A DNA stretch of 64,000 nucleotides. Origin: Stramonita haemastoma (lineage: Eukaryota; Mollusca; Gastropoda; Neogastropoda; Muricidae). The notes beneath the pieces were generated by a model. The model was not told the origin of the DNA. It searched no databases and worked only from the letters and a program-made list of their open reading frames with translations. The stretch lies in the NCBI GenBank assembly GCA_030674155.1, contig CM060324.1:59941780-60005779 (forward strand). The letters are read 5' to 3'. Positions 12,034 through 63,148 of the stretch are shown here, piece by piece (position 1 is the stretch's first letter; each line of letters begins with the position of its first letter). The translations under genes and the position numbers were made by a program.

Positions 12034-13796
12034 CTCTGTCACTGCTGTGTGCAGGGTGTCTGTGTTTTTTTTTGTTTTTTTTTATGTTATTCTTTTATAT
12101 CAAGGATAATTATTATTATTTTTTTTATTTAATCTTTATACGGATAACAGATAGCAATCATGTGCTTTTTTCATCCAGTCCCCGTGTGTATGGCAGTTTT
12201 TGTAAATGTCATCTGTTCCCACCGGCACACGATGGCCTACTCTTACGAAAAGCGGAACAGGATTTAACGTGTGCGCAAGATGTTCTGCGTGCGTCGCACA
12301 CGGCCTCGTTAAGTCTCATCCAAGGACTTAAATGGGATAAGCACATGCTTTACATCCATCCCGGTTAGCGTTTGTAATCATCTGCTCCCACCGGCACATA
12401 TGCCTACTTCAGAAAGCGACAGATTTAAATGTGCGCAGATTCTGCATGCGTTCACACACAGGGCCTCGGTTTACAGTCCATCCAAAGACTTTTGGTAAGT
12501 GGAGTCACACTGATTTTAACTCCAGGAGAAAAATCCCCTCGGCTGGGAATCAAACTCGGGTCGTCAAATTGCCAGCGCAATGTCCTCACCATTAGGCTAT
12601 CCCATCCCGTGTGTGAGTGAGTGTCTGTCACTGCAGAATGCAGGGTTTGTCTATATGTCTGAGTGAGTGTCAATGTTCTGTTATTGTTTAGTCTCTAGAA
12701 CATCAGTTTCAAGACAGTTTTGTTTTCAATTGTTGGCTTTCTGTGGTTTAAATTAATAAAAAAAAAAAAATTTTTATTAATGATTCTTTAAGAAACTTTG
12801 TTTCTTTTTCTCGAAAGTGTAAAAAAAAATCCTTAGATGTTGGTTATTTTTTTTAAGTGTGAAAATTCTTTAGTTGTTGGTTATCTTAGAGTGGCAGACC
12901 AGATGCATGGCTCACATGATGATATAGATATTCAGTATGTGAAAGGAATGGGATAAACATAATGATGTGGCAGGGTTTGTTGCTTGTTTAATTGGTTTTA
13001 TGTTTTCTTTACACTGTTCCTTCCTCTGTCTTCCCCAACACATTTCTTGCTACTTTACCATCCCATTCTTCACTTTATTCCTTGTACAAAAAAACATCTG
13101 TCAAAACTGCAGGGTGTCAGAATGGAAAATAATTTTAAAGATTACCACTATTCAAGGTGACACCTGCCAGTTTTGTTTTGTTTTTGTCTCACCAGGCGGA
13201 GACGACATTGGGGTGATCCGAGCAGAGACATGGAAAGCCATCGCAGAAGCCACGCTGAGCGGCGACGAAGACGAAGAAGAGACCAGCACAACCTTGACCC
13301 CAAGGGCCGTCACCCACGATGCCACAGCCCCCCACACCCCTATCCGACAATCCTCCATCGTCCACCACCCCTCCCTCTCCGACGCCACCGTCCACCCGCC
13401 CCAGTCTCGCAAGCCTCCTGCGTTCCACCGCTACAGCTCCCAGGCCTCGGACAGTGAGGGGCGCGAGAGTCGTGTGAGTCTGCCGGAGATCAGCGCCAGT
13501 CCCCTCATCAACATGCCCCAGGGCGGTGTGCCCAACAACCTCCCCCTGCACCACAGCGACAGGGCCAGCACGGGCCGCAGCTCCGCCTCTCTGGACATGG
13601 TGCGCAACGACCTCTCGCACAGCGCTCAGGACGGTGCTTCTGGCGGCCTGCCCATGTCTGGCACCCCCTCCTGGTGGAGGAAATCGGCGGTCAGGGGCAG
13701 AGCACTCCCACGCCTCAGCCACCTCCGTTATCGGAGAGGAGATCTGTGCCGCGGCCGGTCAGAAAGTCGTCCGAGCTGAAAGACGTGGACCCCTGA
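1977..13796 (+). CDS. FSIP1: FSIP1 homolog, 3' eight exons (gene level, 5' partial)
   Basis: Fibrous sheath-interacting protein 1 homolog. In mammals FSIP1 binds AKAP4 in the sperm-tail fibrous sheath and is also linked to cilia; a flagellar or ciliary role here is inferred. Seen: eight plus-strand exons (1977-2084, 3865-3998, 4467-4586, 5337-5501, 7795-7949, 8901-9016, 11813-11957, 13196-13796) whose conceptual protein carries, in order, motifs of the vertebrate protein: [13 protein letters not shown] followed by [33 protein letters not shown], and [10 protein letters not shown]. About 514 residues are present; mammalian FSIP1 has about 580, and the N-terminal coiled coil must lie left of the window. 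All splice phases agree only if three one-base deletions (in runs at 7812-7815, 11832-11834 and 13664-13668) are allowed for. The gene converges with TTC27. Identification is by remembered family motifs, not by a search. Confidence 0.88.
2150..2268 (-). mobile_element. LINE 3' tail fragment
   Basis: Reverse complement of the tail seen at 46850-46985 (tagcgctatatcttg core with an ATT-rich end), here followed by (CA)n. Confidence 0.7.
2269..2412. repeat. (CA)n microsatellite, interrupted
   Basis: Long CA tract with short interruptions and a GCAC/GCGC end. Confidence 0.95.
2715..2830. repeat. (GT)n microsatellite
   Basis: GT tract ending in alternating GCGC/ATGC purine-pyrimidine sequence. Confidence 0.95.
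2905..3300. mobile_element. dispersed repeat, family E (SINE-like)
   Basis: Contains the recurring segments gttgtctgtcat and gacaagtcaggcccagt, and the tail gggaat-tgctag...agaagggggatgctatt. Related copies at 6400-6720, 9625-9765, 18180-18290, 37290-37400, 43700-43900 and 57280-57390. Confidence 0.65.
3385..3878 (+). repeat. 62-bp minisatellite containing a splice acceptor
   Basis: Eight units sharing gatgttgtctcagcagagga, including polypyrimidine tract, AG and 19 exon bases. The last unit is the genuine acceptor of the FSIP1 exon at 3865. Confidence 0.9.
3865..3998 (+). CDS. FSIP1: FSIP1 exon carrying the DFIKRN motif
   Basis: Basic segment ([16 protein letters not shown]) that matches the conserved DFIKRN motif of FSIP1; the exon ends exactly there at GAG|GTATGC, phase 0. 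The acceptor tctcag|CAGAGG at 3864 was chosen because it alone joins in phase 1 to the previous exon without a stop. The first 19 exon bases and the acceptor are also the end of a minisatellite unit repeated seven more times just upstream, so decoy acceptors are present. Confidence 0.85.
4467..4586 (+). CDS. FSIP1: FSIP1 exon (EKKRLQELL)
   Basis: Forty codons in phase 0 at both ends, acceptor tgacag and donor AGC|GTGAGT. Encodes [20 protein letters not shown] then [11 protein letters not shown], aligning with the vertebrate segment that directly follows DFIKRN (EKKRLVELLKDLD). This adjacency is the strongest evidence for the FSIP1 call. Confidence 0.88.
4587..5336 (+). other. FSIP1 intron without recognised elements
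   Basis: AT-rich intronic sequence with a short (CAA)n at 4818-4836; nothing else recognised. Confidence 0.6.
5337..5501 (+). CDS. FSIP1: FSIP1 exon
   Basis: Fifty-five codons, phase 0 at both ends, acceptor cccttt-cccag and donor CAG|GTCAGT. Contains [16 protein letters not shown], comparable with the QQLAEIDIKLQEL helix of the vertebrate protein. The donor GTCAGT is the first six bases of a 15-bp minisatellite that fills the start of the following intron. Confidence 0.85.
5502..5870 (+). repeat. 15/19-bp minisatellite starting at a splice donor
   Basis: Unit gtcagtcagctctct, about 24 copies, beginning with the GTCAGT donor of the FSIP1 exon that ends at 5501. Confidence 0.93.
5925..6330. 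mobile_element. dispersed repeat, family F
   Basis: Segments agcaccagctggcccca and ggtgggatgagtgagtcaga; related copies at 36030-36210, 47690-47870 and, inverted, at 54045-54240. Confidence 0.6.
6400..6720. mobile_element. dispersed repeat, family E
   Basis: Second, nearly full copy of the element at 2905-3300. 6721-7257 beyond it is AT-rich with nothing recognised. Confidence 0.65.
7258..7679. mobile_element. MITE with 4-bp TSD, copy 2
   Basis: 24-bp TIRs (gtgacgctccaccacataat / gatggagcgtcac at the right end), TSD ATTT at 7254-7257 and 7680-7683. Non-autonomous, 422 bp. It ends about 115 bases before the FSIP1 exon at 7795. Confidence 0.8.
7795..7949 (+). CDS. FSIP1: FSIP1 exon with one-base deletion
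   Basis: Starts RLFTRVG in frame with the previous exon, then switches by one base to [39 protein letters not shown], which matches GEKILRNTKEQRD of vertebrate FSIP1. The switch is at the G run 7812-7815; one additional G restores frame and the phase 0 end (ACAG|GTATCC). The acceptor is a NAGNAG pair (AG at 7790-7791 and 7793-7794), both in frame, so one optional Gln is possible. Confidence 0.83.
8223..8593. repeat. 53-bp tandem repeat, 7 copies, apparently identical
   Basis: Unit begins actgatatgatttgaagaat; period exactly 53 (starts at 8223, 8276, 8329, and so on). I see no differences between copies, implying recent expansion or homogenisation. Confidence 0.95.
8691..8834. repeat. (CCACA)n and (CA)n microsatellites
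   Basis: CCACA pentamer tract to about 8795, then (CA)n. Confidence 0.95.
8901..9016 (+). CDS. FSIP1: FSIP1 exon ([13 protein letters not shown])
   Basis: Acceptor aattcag, donor CCAG|GTACAC, phase 0 in and phase 2 out. Encodes [20 protein letters not shown] and a Ser-rich tail; [13 protein letters not shown] aligns with LSEEQLKCLLDEC in vertebrate FSIP1. A 600-bp polypyrimidine tract begins about 25 bases after the donor. Confidence 0.86.
9040..9625. repeat. 580-bp polypyrimidine tract
   Basis: Almost pure C/T on the plus strand (CTT-, TTC-, TTG-rich) directly after an FSIP1 donor. Any long lysine-rich minus-strand frame here is compositional. Confidence 0.92.
9630..9955 (-). mobile_element. 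SINE-B fragment joined to family E fragment
   Basis: Contains caggatctttcatgtgcata and a tRNA-like head remnant (gacttcatagga...) in reverse orientation, preceded by the gtctgtcatatgagc segment of family E. Confidence 0.6.
9955..11812 (+). repeat. large minisatellite of splice-acceptor units
   Basis: About 60 units of 23-35 bp around ctgtttactgtgcagaaccc tgcatga, several with expanded T or A runs. The final unit (ttttctgtgcag|AACCCTGG) is the real acceptor of the FSIP1 exon at 11813. Confidence 0.93.
11813..11957 (+). CDS. FSIP1: FSIP1 exon with probable one-base deletion
   Basis: The conserved frame reads [20 protein letters not shown], similar to FPQLSRSIISKLLNESE. Entry from the previous exon (phase 2) reads a different frame and meets a stop, and length 145 is one short of what the phase 1 exit requires; a missing C in the run 11832-11834 reconciles both. 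The acceptor tctgtgcag is the last unit of a ~1.85-kb minisatellite, and the donor A|GTCAGT runs directly into (GT)n. Confidence 0.8.
11958..12031. repeat. (GT)n starting at splice donor
   Basis: GTCA then about 34 GT units; the donor of the FSIP1 exon is the first GT. Confidence 0.95.
12092..12607 (-). mobile_element. SINE-A, two overlapping copies
   Basis: Reverse orientation: 3' end tcttttatatcaaggataat, body cactcttacgaaaagcgg-type segment twice, tRNA-like head near 12545-12605 (box B complement ending gggaatcaaac region). The first copy is 5'-truncated. 12608-13195 is AT-rich intron with nothing else recognised. Confidence 0.8.
13196..13796 (+). CDS. FSIP1: FSIP1 terminal exon with one-base deletion
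   Basis: Acceptor gtctcaccag, phase 1. Encodes a Ser/Thr/Pro/His-rich, low-order C-terminus ([20 protein letters not shown] first, then acidic GDEDEEET). As written the frame ends at 13777-13779 in an Arg-rich tail, but one extra C in the run 13664-13668 gives [20 protein letters not shown] and a natural acidic/Ser-rich end at the stop 13794-13796. I prefer the latter. Confidence 0.78.
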
Positions 13797-14029
13797 CAAC
13801 TGCAGCTGGTGAATCGGCTGTGGTGAACGTTGTGGTGTCTGCCGGAATCGCTGCTCTGTGCAGGAGAGTCTTTGGTGTGAAGTGGATTGGGGATGAAGTG
13901 CTGAATGATGAACGTTGGTTACCACAAATAATGAAACCTTTTTGTTTTCTCAACAATTTATTTTGGGGGTTGATGAAGGAGACTGACCTGATCTTCATCA
14001 CTGTTGCTTGGTTCACACACACACACACA

Positions 14030-14125
14030 CACACACACATGCATGCACACATACACAAGTGCTTTGATTTGTTTTTACAAGATATAGCGCTATATAAGTT
14101 CCACGTATTATTATTTATTATTATC
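14030..14125 (+). mobile_element. LINE 3' tail fragment
   Basis: gctttgatttgtttttacaa gatatagcgc tail ending in ATT repeats, as at 46905-46985. 14126-14990 is AT-rich with nothing recognised. Confidence 0.7.
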
Positions 14126-14646
14126 ATTACACACACACACTCTTTGCCAATATGAACAAACTTTGCAACTTGATATTCAAGTTTCAAAATACAAAGGTAA
14201 ACCCCTCCATTGAATATGAAAACTGAGCCCTACATAAACTGCATTTGCTTAGAAAGTCCATACTGCCTCTAATATGCCCCCCTCCCCCCCCCAAAAAAAA
14301 GTCCTGTAGAATGTAAGTTTTTAAAAAGTATACAGAGAAATTTGTTTTTTTCAACAGAACAAGAGTGTTAAAAAGTCCGTTTCACTACTGTCACTATAGG
14401 GACAAAGAAAATTTTGTTTAAAAAACCAGAACTGGTGTCAAGTATTTCAGATTGGATACTACACATGCATTTAAAGTTCTCTAAAATTGTGTGCATAAAA
14501 CTGTATCAACTTTTATCACTTTTTTTGTTGTTGTACATTATTAGTGGGGATTGATCTTCAGTAATATCAACCCTTAATACCACTTGTCTTGTGTATTCAT
14601 GATTTGTCAAAGGTGCTGAAGTATAACTGACCACATAATTAAAAAA

Positions 14647-14652
14647 AATAAA
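14647..14652 (+). terminator. candidate proximal poly(A) signal, FSIP1
   Basis: AATAAA about 850 bases after the FSIP1 stop. The following 40 bases are not clearly GT-rich, so this is the weaker of two candidates. Confidence 0.3.
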
Positions 14653-14991
14653 ACAGTCATATTTCTGAAAGCATGTCATGTAAAAACAGGATCAAAAGCA
14701 TTCAATTTGCAACATTCAGTGAAGGATGTATATCATGGTAAAAATGTGGAAAGTTACAGGGCTGCAAAAAAGGGAATTTTCAATTACATGACCAAGTGTT
14801 CATTCATTTTTTTGGATTGAATGTTAGCTTTATATTATCTCAGATGTGTGCACATATGACACATGATTGCTTTTTCTAAGCAAATTCAACAGTGGCTGTT
14901 TCTCTTTTAATTTAATATCTGTCAGCTCAAGCTGTTACAACCATCTTCCCAGGACAGCAGGTGAGCACATATTTCATTCCATGTTGATCAG

Positions 14992-15370
14992 GCATTACAG
15001 CCAAGTGGTTAAGACTGTTCAACTTGAATCCCATGGCTCCATGAAGTCAACGGTTTGAACCTCGGCGGCATCTGGTGAAGTGACGGAGGGGATTTTTACA
15101 ATCTCCCAGGTCAACTTCAAGTGCAGACCTGCCAGTGCCTTCATTCTCTTCATGTGCACATGCAAATGATCAAATATGTACAATATGCATGGTAAAGATC
15201 TCATAATTCATGTGAGCATTTGGTGGATTACAGAAACACAAACATAAGCAGCACTCATACCCGAAGTCGGAATGCTGCTACCTTCATGGTGGACAAAAAC
15301 AGTGGCATACACAAAATCTCACCATTGGTGGACCTTGGAACTGTAGCCTAGGAACAAAAAAATCCCAACT
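14992..15370 (+). mobile_element. SINE-B, near full length
   Basis: tRNA-like head (tacagccaagtggttaagac, then a box B-like ggtttgaacct), followed by the family body gatttttacaatctcccagg and tail ctcaccattggtggacct. Confidence 0.78.
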
Positions 15371-15587
15371 TTATGTTAAAGAGATGATCATAGACAAAAC
15401 CATTTTTGCTCTCTCTATCCTCACTGAGTCTTGTGTCAAGAAGATAATTGGAAAAAAACCCAATCCCAATATCAAACCAAAACTATAGATCCGACTGATT
15501 TAGCAAAACTGACTGCCTGTCTGTCACCATGTCAAAGAATGTGATTGGTTACACAAGCAAGCACCTGGGCTTTGTCACAGTTCTTGG

Positions 15588-15890
15588 TTATCCTCTTAGT
15601 CCTGAACTGGGATTTGCCAGGATTGAATAATTGCCCCCCTGAATCCCAAACCGGGATATGCCGGGATTTACAAACAGTAGATTTCCATCATGTTGTGACC
15701 ATCACTAAGTCAAAGCTCTATCAGGCTAGAAAGAGAAACCCTGCAGAGAGCCTGGAAGTAATTATAGCTGCTGGTATGTACTTAGAAGGAGGAAAAGGCC
15801 AGCCAGCATGTGTGCCTGACCTGATTTCATGATGGAATGCGAAATCTAGAGGTAGCTTGTGTTCAGAGAATCCTAATGAAAGAGGGTTAA
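15588..15890. mobile_element. TTAA-type MITE, copy 1
   Basis: Left cctcttagtcc, right agagggttaa; strongly similar to 23311-23583. The left TTAA is mutated to TTAT and an internal ~45-bp segment is duplicated. Confidence 0.65.
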
Positions 15891-16500
15891 ACCATTGGTG
15901 TTGGAGGCAACAGCAAAGTGAGAGGTTGTATGACCAGTGGCTTTCCCAATCATGGAATTCCACACACCAACCTATTCTAACACTTTTAGTTCGGCAGTGG
16001 GAGAGAAAAGAAGGCAGAGGCCGAAAAACTTAACAAACCAGCATCACTTTTCACCTCCACTCATCCCCCAGTGTCAGAGTCAAAAGCCAGTTGCACCAAT
16101 GTCAACATTTGAAATGCGAGAATAGCTAAACGTCTCTCTTAGTCCCAGTCAAACAGCGCTATTTTTGCACCAAGGTCAATAGTTCCTTACAGAGTAGCCT
16201 ACCAGACTTACAGGCCTAAAGGCAGTAGCCCGGCGTGGAACGGCCTGATTTCAGGGGGATGTGATATAACACAGATGTCTACCATATGTGGCCGTCTACT
16301 AAATAGCCTATCTGTAGGTCTAAAGGTCTATGCATTCTACTTATTTTGTTGCTGTTATGTTACTGAGTGTCAGTGCACAAAGTATGTGTAAATCTCTTTA
16401 TGTACTTTTCTTTTAAAGATATAACTAACATTACTTTTCAACACAAAGATTTAAGGCAGTAATTATTCAACAAAACCAAAAAGAAGCTCAACATTTTAGG

Positions 16501-16567
16501 TGTGTGTGTGTGCGCGCGTGCGTGCGCGCATGCACGCACACGCATGCACGCACGCACACACTCACAT

Positions 16568-16622
<55 letters not shown>
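16501..16622. repeat. (GT)/(GCGT) and (AG)n microsatellites
   Basis: Alternating purine-pyrimidine then about 26 AG units. Confidence 0.95.
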
Positions 16623-16628
<6 letters not shown>

Positions 16629-16830
16629 TGCTGTCATTGAAATTTAATTTTAGACACAAGGACATACCTATGGCAATGTGCTTTTCCTAAGATTTTTTTA
16701 TTTCTTTTCTTTCTTTCGTTTTGTTTGTTTGTTAATTTGTTCTTCACTATATGAATAGAAAAGTGACCAGATGATGGAAGATAATCACAAAAGATCTCTA
16801 AACCACTCTTACACTGAACGTGGTATGCGC

Positions 16831-16897
16831 GCACACACACACACGCGCACACACGCACGCGCGCACGCACGCACGCACACACACACACACGCACACA

Positions 16898-16958
<61 letters not shown>
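16831..16958. repeat. (CA)n microsatellite with GCAC variants
   Basis: CA tract with CGCA interruptions at the left end. Confidence 0.95.
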
Positions 16959-18116
16959 TTACACTAACACAACACATACTAGCCTAGTAAGCTACACACG
17001 AAGCAGAAGCAGACAACGAACACTGAATAATACAAATGAGGAACTTCAAAATGTTGCATTTATTACTTACAGATCGTTTTACTGCACCATTCTTTCACAG
17101 ATTAATCCATGCATATTGAGCAACTCGCAGCACTTTTTCACACTCACATAGCAACTCTAGTTTACGTTTTATGAAAACTTTTGTCACATTAATTCGAAAG
17201 CGTGGGTTTCTCAACTACAGAGAAATAGTAGGGAGCCTGAGCCAGCCTGCCTGCTGTGCTATGGAATTTCGCTTACAGTGTAGCCGAATGGATAGGGTCA
17301 GTCACAGAATAACAGAGCCAGCGTTGCGCTAACTAAAGGGTCAGATTTTGGGAAGGGTAAACTGCTGTGTCCACTAAACAGCTTAGTCTTTAGTGACCGA
17401 CTATGACTCTCAGACAAGGAGGCTTGTATGCTGCAGCCCTGGGGGTTAGTTGGCCTTTGAAGAATATCTCCAACACTGACTCTGACTGTCTGTATGCCCT
17501 CTTGGCTGAGAGAATAGGGATGTGCTGTGGGCGAGGCATCTCCACTATAATCAAATTTCTAACGAATTTCTGAAACAGCATCTGCCTCCTCTGCTGTTTT
17601 GGAGGTCATCGTTAAACATGACAGACAAATATAAACAAGCAAGACTGATTGCCTGTCTGTCACCGTGTCAAAGAATGTGACTCAACACTTTAAGGGGTCT
17701 GTGGGGTATTGCACTGAATTTATCAGACAGTGAGTCATAGGCAGGTTGAACTTGTCAGAGTCCATTCTTCTCTAGATATCAGACTGTATGCTGGGTATGT
17801 TTGTGGACAGTCATCCATCTGATGAGCCGTGGCTCTTTTGAGAGGTAAATGGGTTTTATCATGCATGAAAGATCTTCTGCAAAAGAATAAACAGCCGAAT
17901 CAAAATGCCTGCTGCATTTTTTTTAATGCCAACAAAATCAGCTGCCATTTTTTCTATGATTATGTGATATATGTACATTTTAAAATCCGTCCATTTTGTT
18001 TGTTTTGTTTTGACCTACAACATGAAAGCTGCAATTCTTATACATTCCATCGAGTTTGATGTTTTAATGACTTTCTTTGCTTTGAGAGAAACTGATATGT
18101 GATGTATATTATCTGA

Positions 18117-18122
18117 AATAAA
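18117..18122 (+). terminator. candidate distal poly(A) signal, FSIP1
   Basis: AATAAA followed within 20-50 bases by a strongly GT-rich stretch (gcttttgtgtcgc, gttgtgtatg), the classical downstream element. It would give a 4.3-kb 3' UTR. Confidence 0.5.
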
Positions 18123-18340
18123 TGGTTTTCTGCATTGTGCTTTTGTGTCGCATTGTTGTGTATGTTACTGTCTTCTTCTTTCTCTTCAATGCATGCTCAG
18201 AAAACTGCTATTGTCTGTCATATGAGTGAAAATGCATTGCGCTGCTGTTAAACGCCTTACAAGTCAGGCCCAGCACATCCAACTTTGGCGTTACTGTCTT
18301 AATGAAAGAACAGTCAGAAGAAAGCCAGCACATTCACATG

Positions 18341-18346
18341 TTTATT
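18341..18346 (-). terminator. candidate poly(A) signal, TTC27
   Basis: AATAAA on the minus strand, the first after the TTC27 stop at 19497, followed by a G/T-containing stretch. It would give a ~1.15-kb 3' UTR ending about 200 bp from the FSIP1 distal site. Confidence 0.45.
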
Positions 18347-18769
18347 CATGATTTGTGACTTTTCCATACCCCAGTCTTGATATATGAACGAATGATGAAA
18401 TCAAATAAAGTCATATGCTCATAGGAAACTGTACATACATGTATACATTTAATGACCTCAAAGCTAACTTTTGACATGCACAATCTTCCAAACAGAATGC
18501 TCTTACTGGGCTCCAGTTGTGCTCATTTGGGTCTGAATTTTCAGTAAAAAAAGGAAAAGAATCTTAATTATCAAAACAAATCACTTTGATAATGCCTTGT
18601 TTGGAATGCTTGTGAATGTCTGTGTGAGTGTCTGTTGTCCCTTTACCTACACCTTTTGATGAATTTGCATGCATGTCAATTCAAAAGAGAAAAAATGCAA
18701 GATGCCTAATGTGCACTCATTAGCACACGCTCACACACTCTCAAGCTTGCCATTATGCATGCATGCGTG

Positions 18770-18930
<161 letters not shown>

Positions 18931-18984
18931 CTTTTTTCACAACAACAACTTATAAACCATCAATAGTCCTCCCAATGCCTAGCT

Positions 18985-19470
18985 GGAAGAGCAATGTCAT
19001 TTGATGGAACAGCAAGATCACTAGATGGAACAGCACACTTGATGGTCAGTACCACTTGGTGGAACAGCCACACCACTTATCAGAACAGTAGCATTACTTA
19101 ATGGAACAGCAGTAGCTCTAGCAAAATGAAAGTTGTTTGTTTAGCTGTGGGCTGAACAGCCCCTTCATTTTGTTGGTTATAACAGCAGTAACACTTGATG
19201 TAACAGCCACAGCATTTCATGGAACAGCTAGCAAATAGATGGAACAGCTAATCACTTGTTGTAACAGCCACAGCACTTGTTCAAACAGCTAAATCACATG
19301 ATGGAACAGCCACAGCACTTGTTAGAATGGCTAGTTGCTTGATGGAACAGCCTAGTTTCTTCAAGGAACAGCAGCCAATGTATATAATCACTTGATGGAA
19401 CAGCCACAGCACTTGATGGAACAGCCAAATAACTGGATGGAGCAGCCAGGTGTGCAGCAGTCAGTGCAGC
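18985..19470 (-). repeat. degenerate ~20-bp minisatellite forming the TTC27 3' UTR
   Basis: On the plus strand the unit is near cttgatggaacagccacagc, about 22 degenerate copies ending roughly 27 bases beyond the TTC27 stop codon. Confidence 0.88.
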
Positions 19471-19496
19471 AGCACAGTACACAGCACAGCACAGCC

Positions 19497-61131
<41,635 letters not shown>

Positions 61132-61450
61132 CGTGATCAATCGTCAAAAGAAACCAGTCGTCGACAATATCGTGCACGTTTTCAGGGCGCAGCCATAGGA
61201 AGTTAAGAATTGTAACTCATGATGACGTAGGCCCGTATATGTGTGTTCTCTCCCTTCTTAGCTTCCTGTCCTCTGAGATGAGTAAATTTGCACCAATCAG
61301 AATGCACGTTAGAAACTGTCACTAGGACGCGCGTTGCCAAACAAGCCGAAGAGGGGATCGCTTCTCTCTAGCCTATGCTGCAGCGAAGTCATCTTTCAGA
61401 GGTGGGATTTCTCCTTCAGTGTCTCGATTATTGTTCTGTCTTTTAGTAGC
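61132..61450. promoter_or_regulatory. putative bidirectional promoter, TTC27 / unknown gene
   Basis: No TATA box is seen. Contains a CRE/ATF-like TGACGTAG (61223-61230), an ETS-type CTTCCTGT (62 bases on: 61262-61269), a CCAAT box (61293-61297) and an unmethylated-island-like gacgcgcgttgcc near 61326. The spacing between the TTC27 start codon and a divergent gene fits a housekeeping bidirectional promoter. Motif matches are by eye. Confidence 0.5.
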
Positions 61451-61635
61451 AGTGGTTGCAAGTGTTCTGATTGAACTGTTATGTCTATTTGTAAACGTGC
61501 CGTAATCGGTGCCCGTTCAGGTGCATGTCAAAGCCTGTCACATACGTGTATGTCTCAGTGTCTGGTTTATTGGGGGGTTAATTAAGAATAAGCCCGTAAA
61601 GGGTATAGCCGGTGGAGAGATTGGGAAGAATGCTT

Positions 61636-61637
61636 TT

Positions 61638-61692
<55 letters not shown>
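61636..61692. repeat. (GT)n microsatellite
   Basis: About 28 GT units upstream of the unidentified gene's coding exon. Confidence 0.95.
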
Positions 61693-61694
<2 letters not shown>

Positions 61695-61836
61695 AACATG
61701 TTCAATGGTAAATTGTGTTTTTCAATAACTGATGATGTCTACCAGTACCATGTTGGTGGTCAGAGTGTCTGCAATGGTGGTTTCAATCTGTTAGAGCTAC
61801 AGCTTTAGATAGCTCATAGTCATTTTTTTAACTTTA

Positions 61837-61944
61837 AATTTTAATGAGATGATGTCATTTGATGGGCTTTTGTGGTTAACAGGCTAAAATCATTTTAGCT
61901 GGTTAACCACAAAAGCCCATCAATGACATCATCTCATTAAAATT
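61837..61944. repeat. 108-bp near-perfect palindrome
   Basis: Left arm aattttaatgagatgatgtc...ggttaac, right arm its complement, centre gctaaaat-c-attttagc; arms about 53 bp with three or so differences. Possibly a short fold-back element; no convincing target duplication seen. Confidence 0.9.
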
Positions 61945-62592
61945 GATTAAGGGATCATTGTGCCACAAGAGGACACAAGTTTGTGTTTATACATGTCTGT
62001 CAGTGTGTACATAACCCCATTTAAATGATTTACTATTGATCAGACTGTTCATATTACTATGAGGTATTTCAGATTGAAATATAAAGTAAATCCTTATCAT
62101 GTTACCAGAGTGCTATTTTTGCATGGCCTTGAATAGGCTAGAGTTTCTATTTTCACATGGGCTTGAGTAGGCACAAAAAATGTAGTGTTTTCGAATACCT
62201 CCATAAAATAAAAATGTTTACATCTTTGTTTCTGTTTCATTTATTTGCAACATGTGGTTTACTATACCATTTAGGAATTTATTTATTGTTGCAAGCATCA
62301 CTTTTAGTTGGCTGTTTTGTTGATTTAGTGGCTCACATGTGTGTACAGTAGAGTGAGTTTTGTGGGGGAGGGATGGGGGGTTAATTTGTAATCTTTTTCT
62401 TCCAAATATTAAATTTGGTTGCTCAGTTGGTATGTGTAAGCACACTTTATATAGTTCCTGTTTGTTTGTTTTTTAGTTTGTTAATGTTTCAGAACATGGA
62501 CATAAAAATATACTGAATCAGTGAATGAAAAGTAACCATACTGGCTAAGTATATACAGCTGTTAAAGATCAATATATATGTTTTAGAAATCT

Positions 62593-62747
62593 TTAATATC
62601 TTTACTGTGCTGTTGACAAACAGCGTTCGTCATAGAAACCGTCACCAGCAATGCTCAGTTGACGATCGCTGTTCATCATGATTCAACGCTCTGTCTGTTT
62701 CGTTCAGCATGAGCCTGAGCAAAATACAATAGGAGCAAAAGGGTTAA
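62593..62747. mobile_element. TTAA-flanked MITE, copy 2
   Basis: TTAA at both ends, core cagttgacgatcgctgttca; same element as 19633-19861. The stretches either side (61945-62592 and 62748-63148) are AT-rich with nothing recognised. Confidence 0.62.
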
Positions 62748-63148
62748 ATTTACAGACAGACAAACTGACAAACCTTATATCAACTTAGATGTCTATAATA
62801 AATTTGTAAGTTGGTAGAACATTGGATAATCTATATATATTCAAAAGTACAATTTCTAAACTCCACATTTGACAAATGTGTGGGCTTCTCTAAATGAAAA
62901 AAAGAAATTCCTTCATTGGATGAATACAGTTACTCTCTTTTTTTGCTTACTTAAAATCAAATCCAAAGAATAGCCTTTGGGAACTTTTTAATGCTTTACC
63001 AATCACTGCTTTTTATGCTTTGTTAAATGATATTTTTGATCATTAACTGATTAAAAAATGTTTTGTAGACAGATGATCATGGGCAGTGTGTAACTCCAGC
63101 ATGTGTGAGGTGACTACTCTCACAACAGAGTGTGCTGTAACCTTTCAG

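Larger units (their letters stand above)
13797..18140 (+). other. FSIP1 3' UTR / downstream region
   Basis: No coding exon is visible. Holds a LINE tail (14030-14125), a SINE-B copy (14992-15370), a TTAA-flanked MITE (15588-15890) and microsatellites at 16501-16622 and 16831-16958. 16150-16430 and 17160-17650 hold nothing I recognise, apart from a ~38-bp segment at 17648-17684 that recurs at 15508-15545. Whether all of this is transcribed depends on which poly(A) signal is used. Confidence 0.5.

Noticed and set aside
13526..14155. 209-codon open frame overlapping the FSIP1 terminal exon
   Set aside because: It contains a stretch of the FSIP1 exon in a wrong frame followed by 3' UTR and (CA)n; the corrected FSIP1 frame ends at 13796.
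15508..17684. Two ~38-bp matching segments (15508-15545, 17648-17684) suggesting a larger element split in two
   Set aside because: The match is short and the flanks do not align, so no element boundary can be supported.
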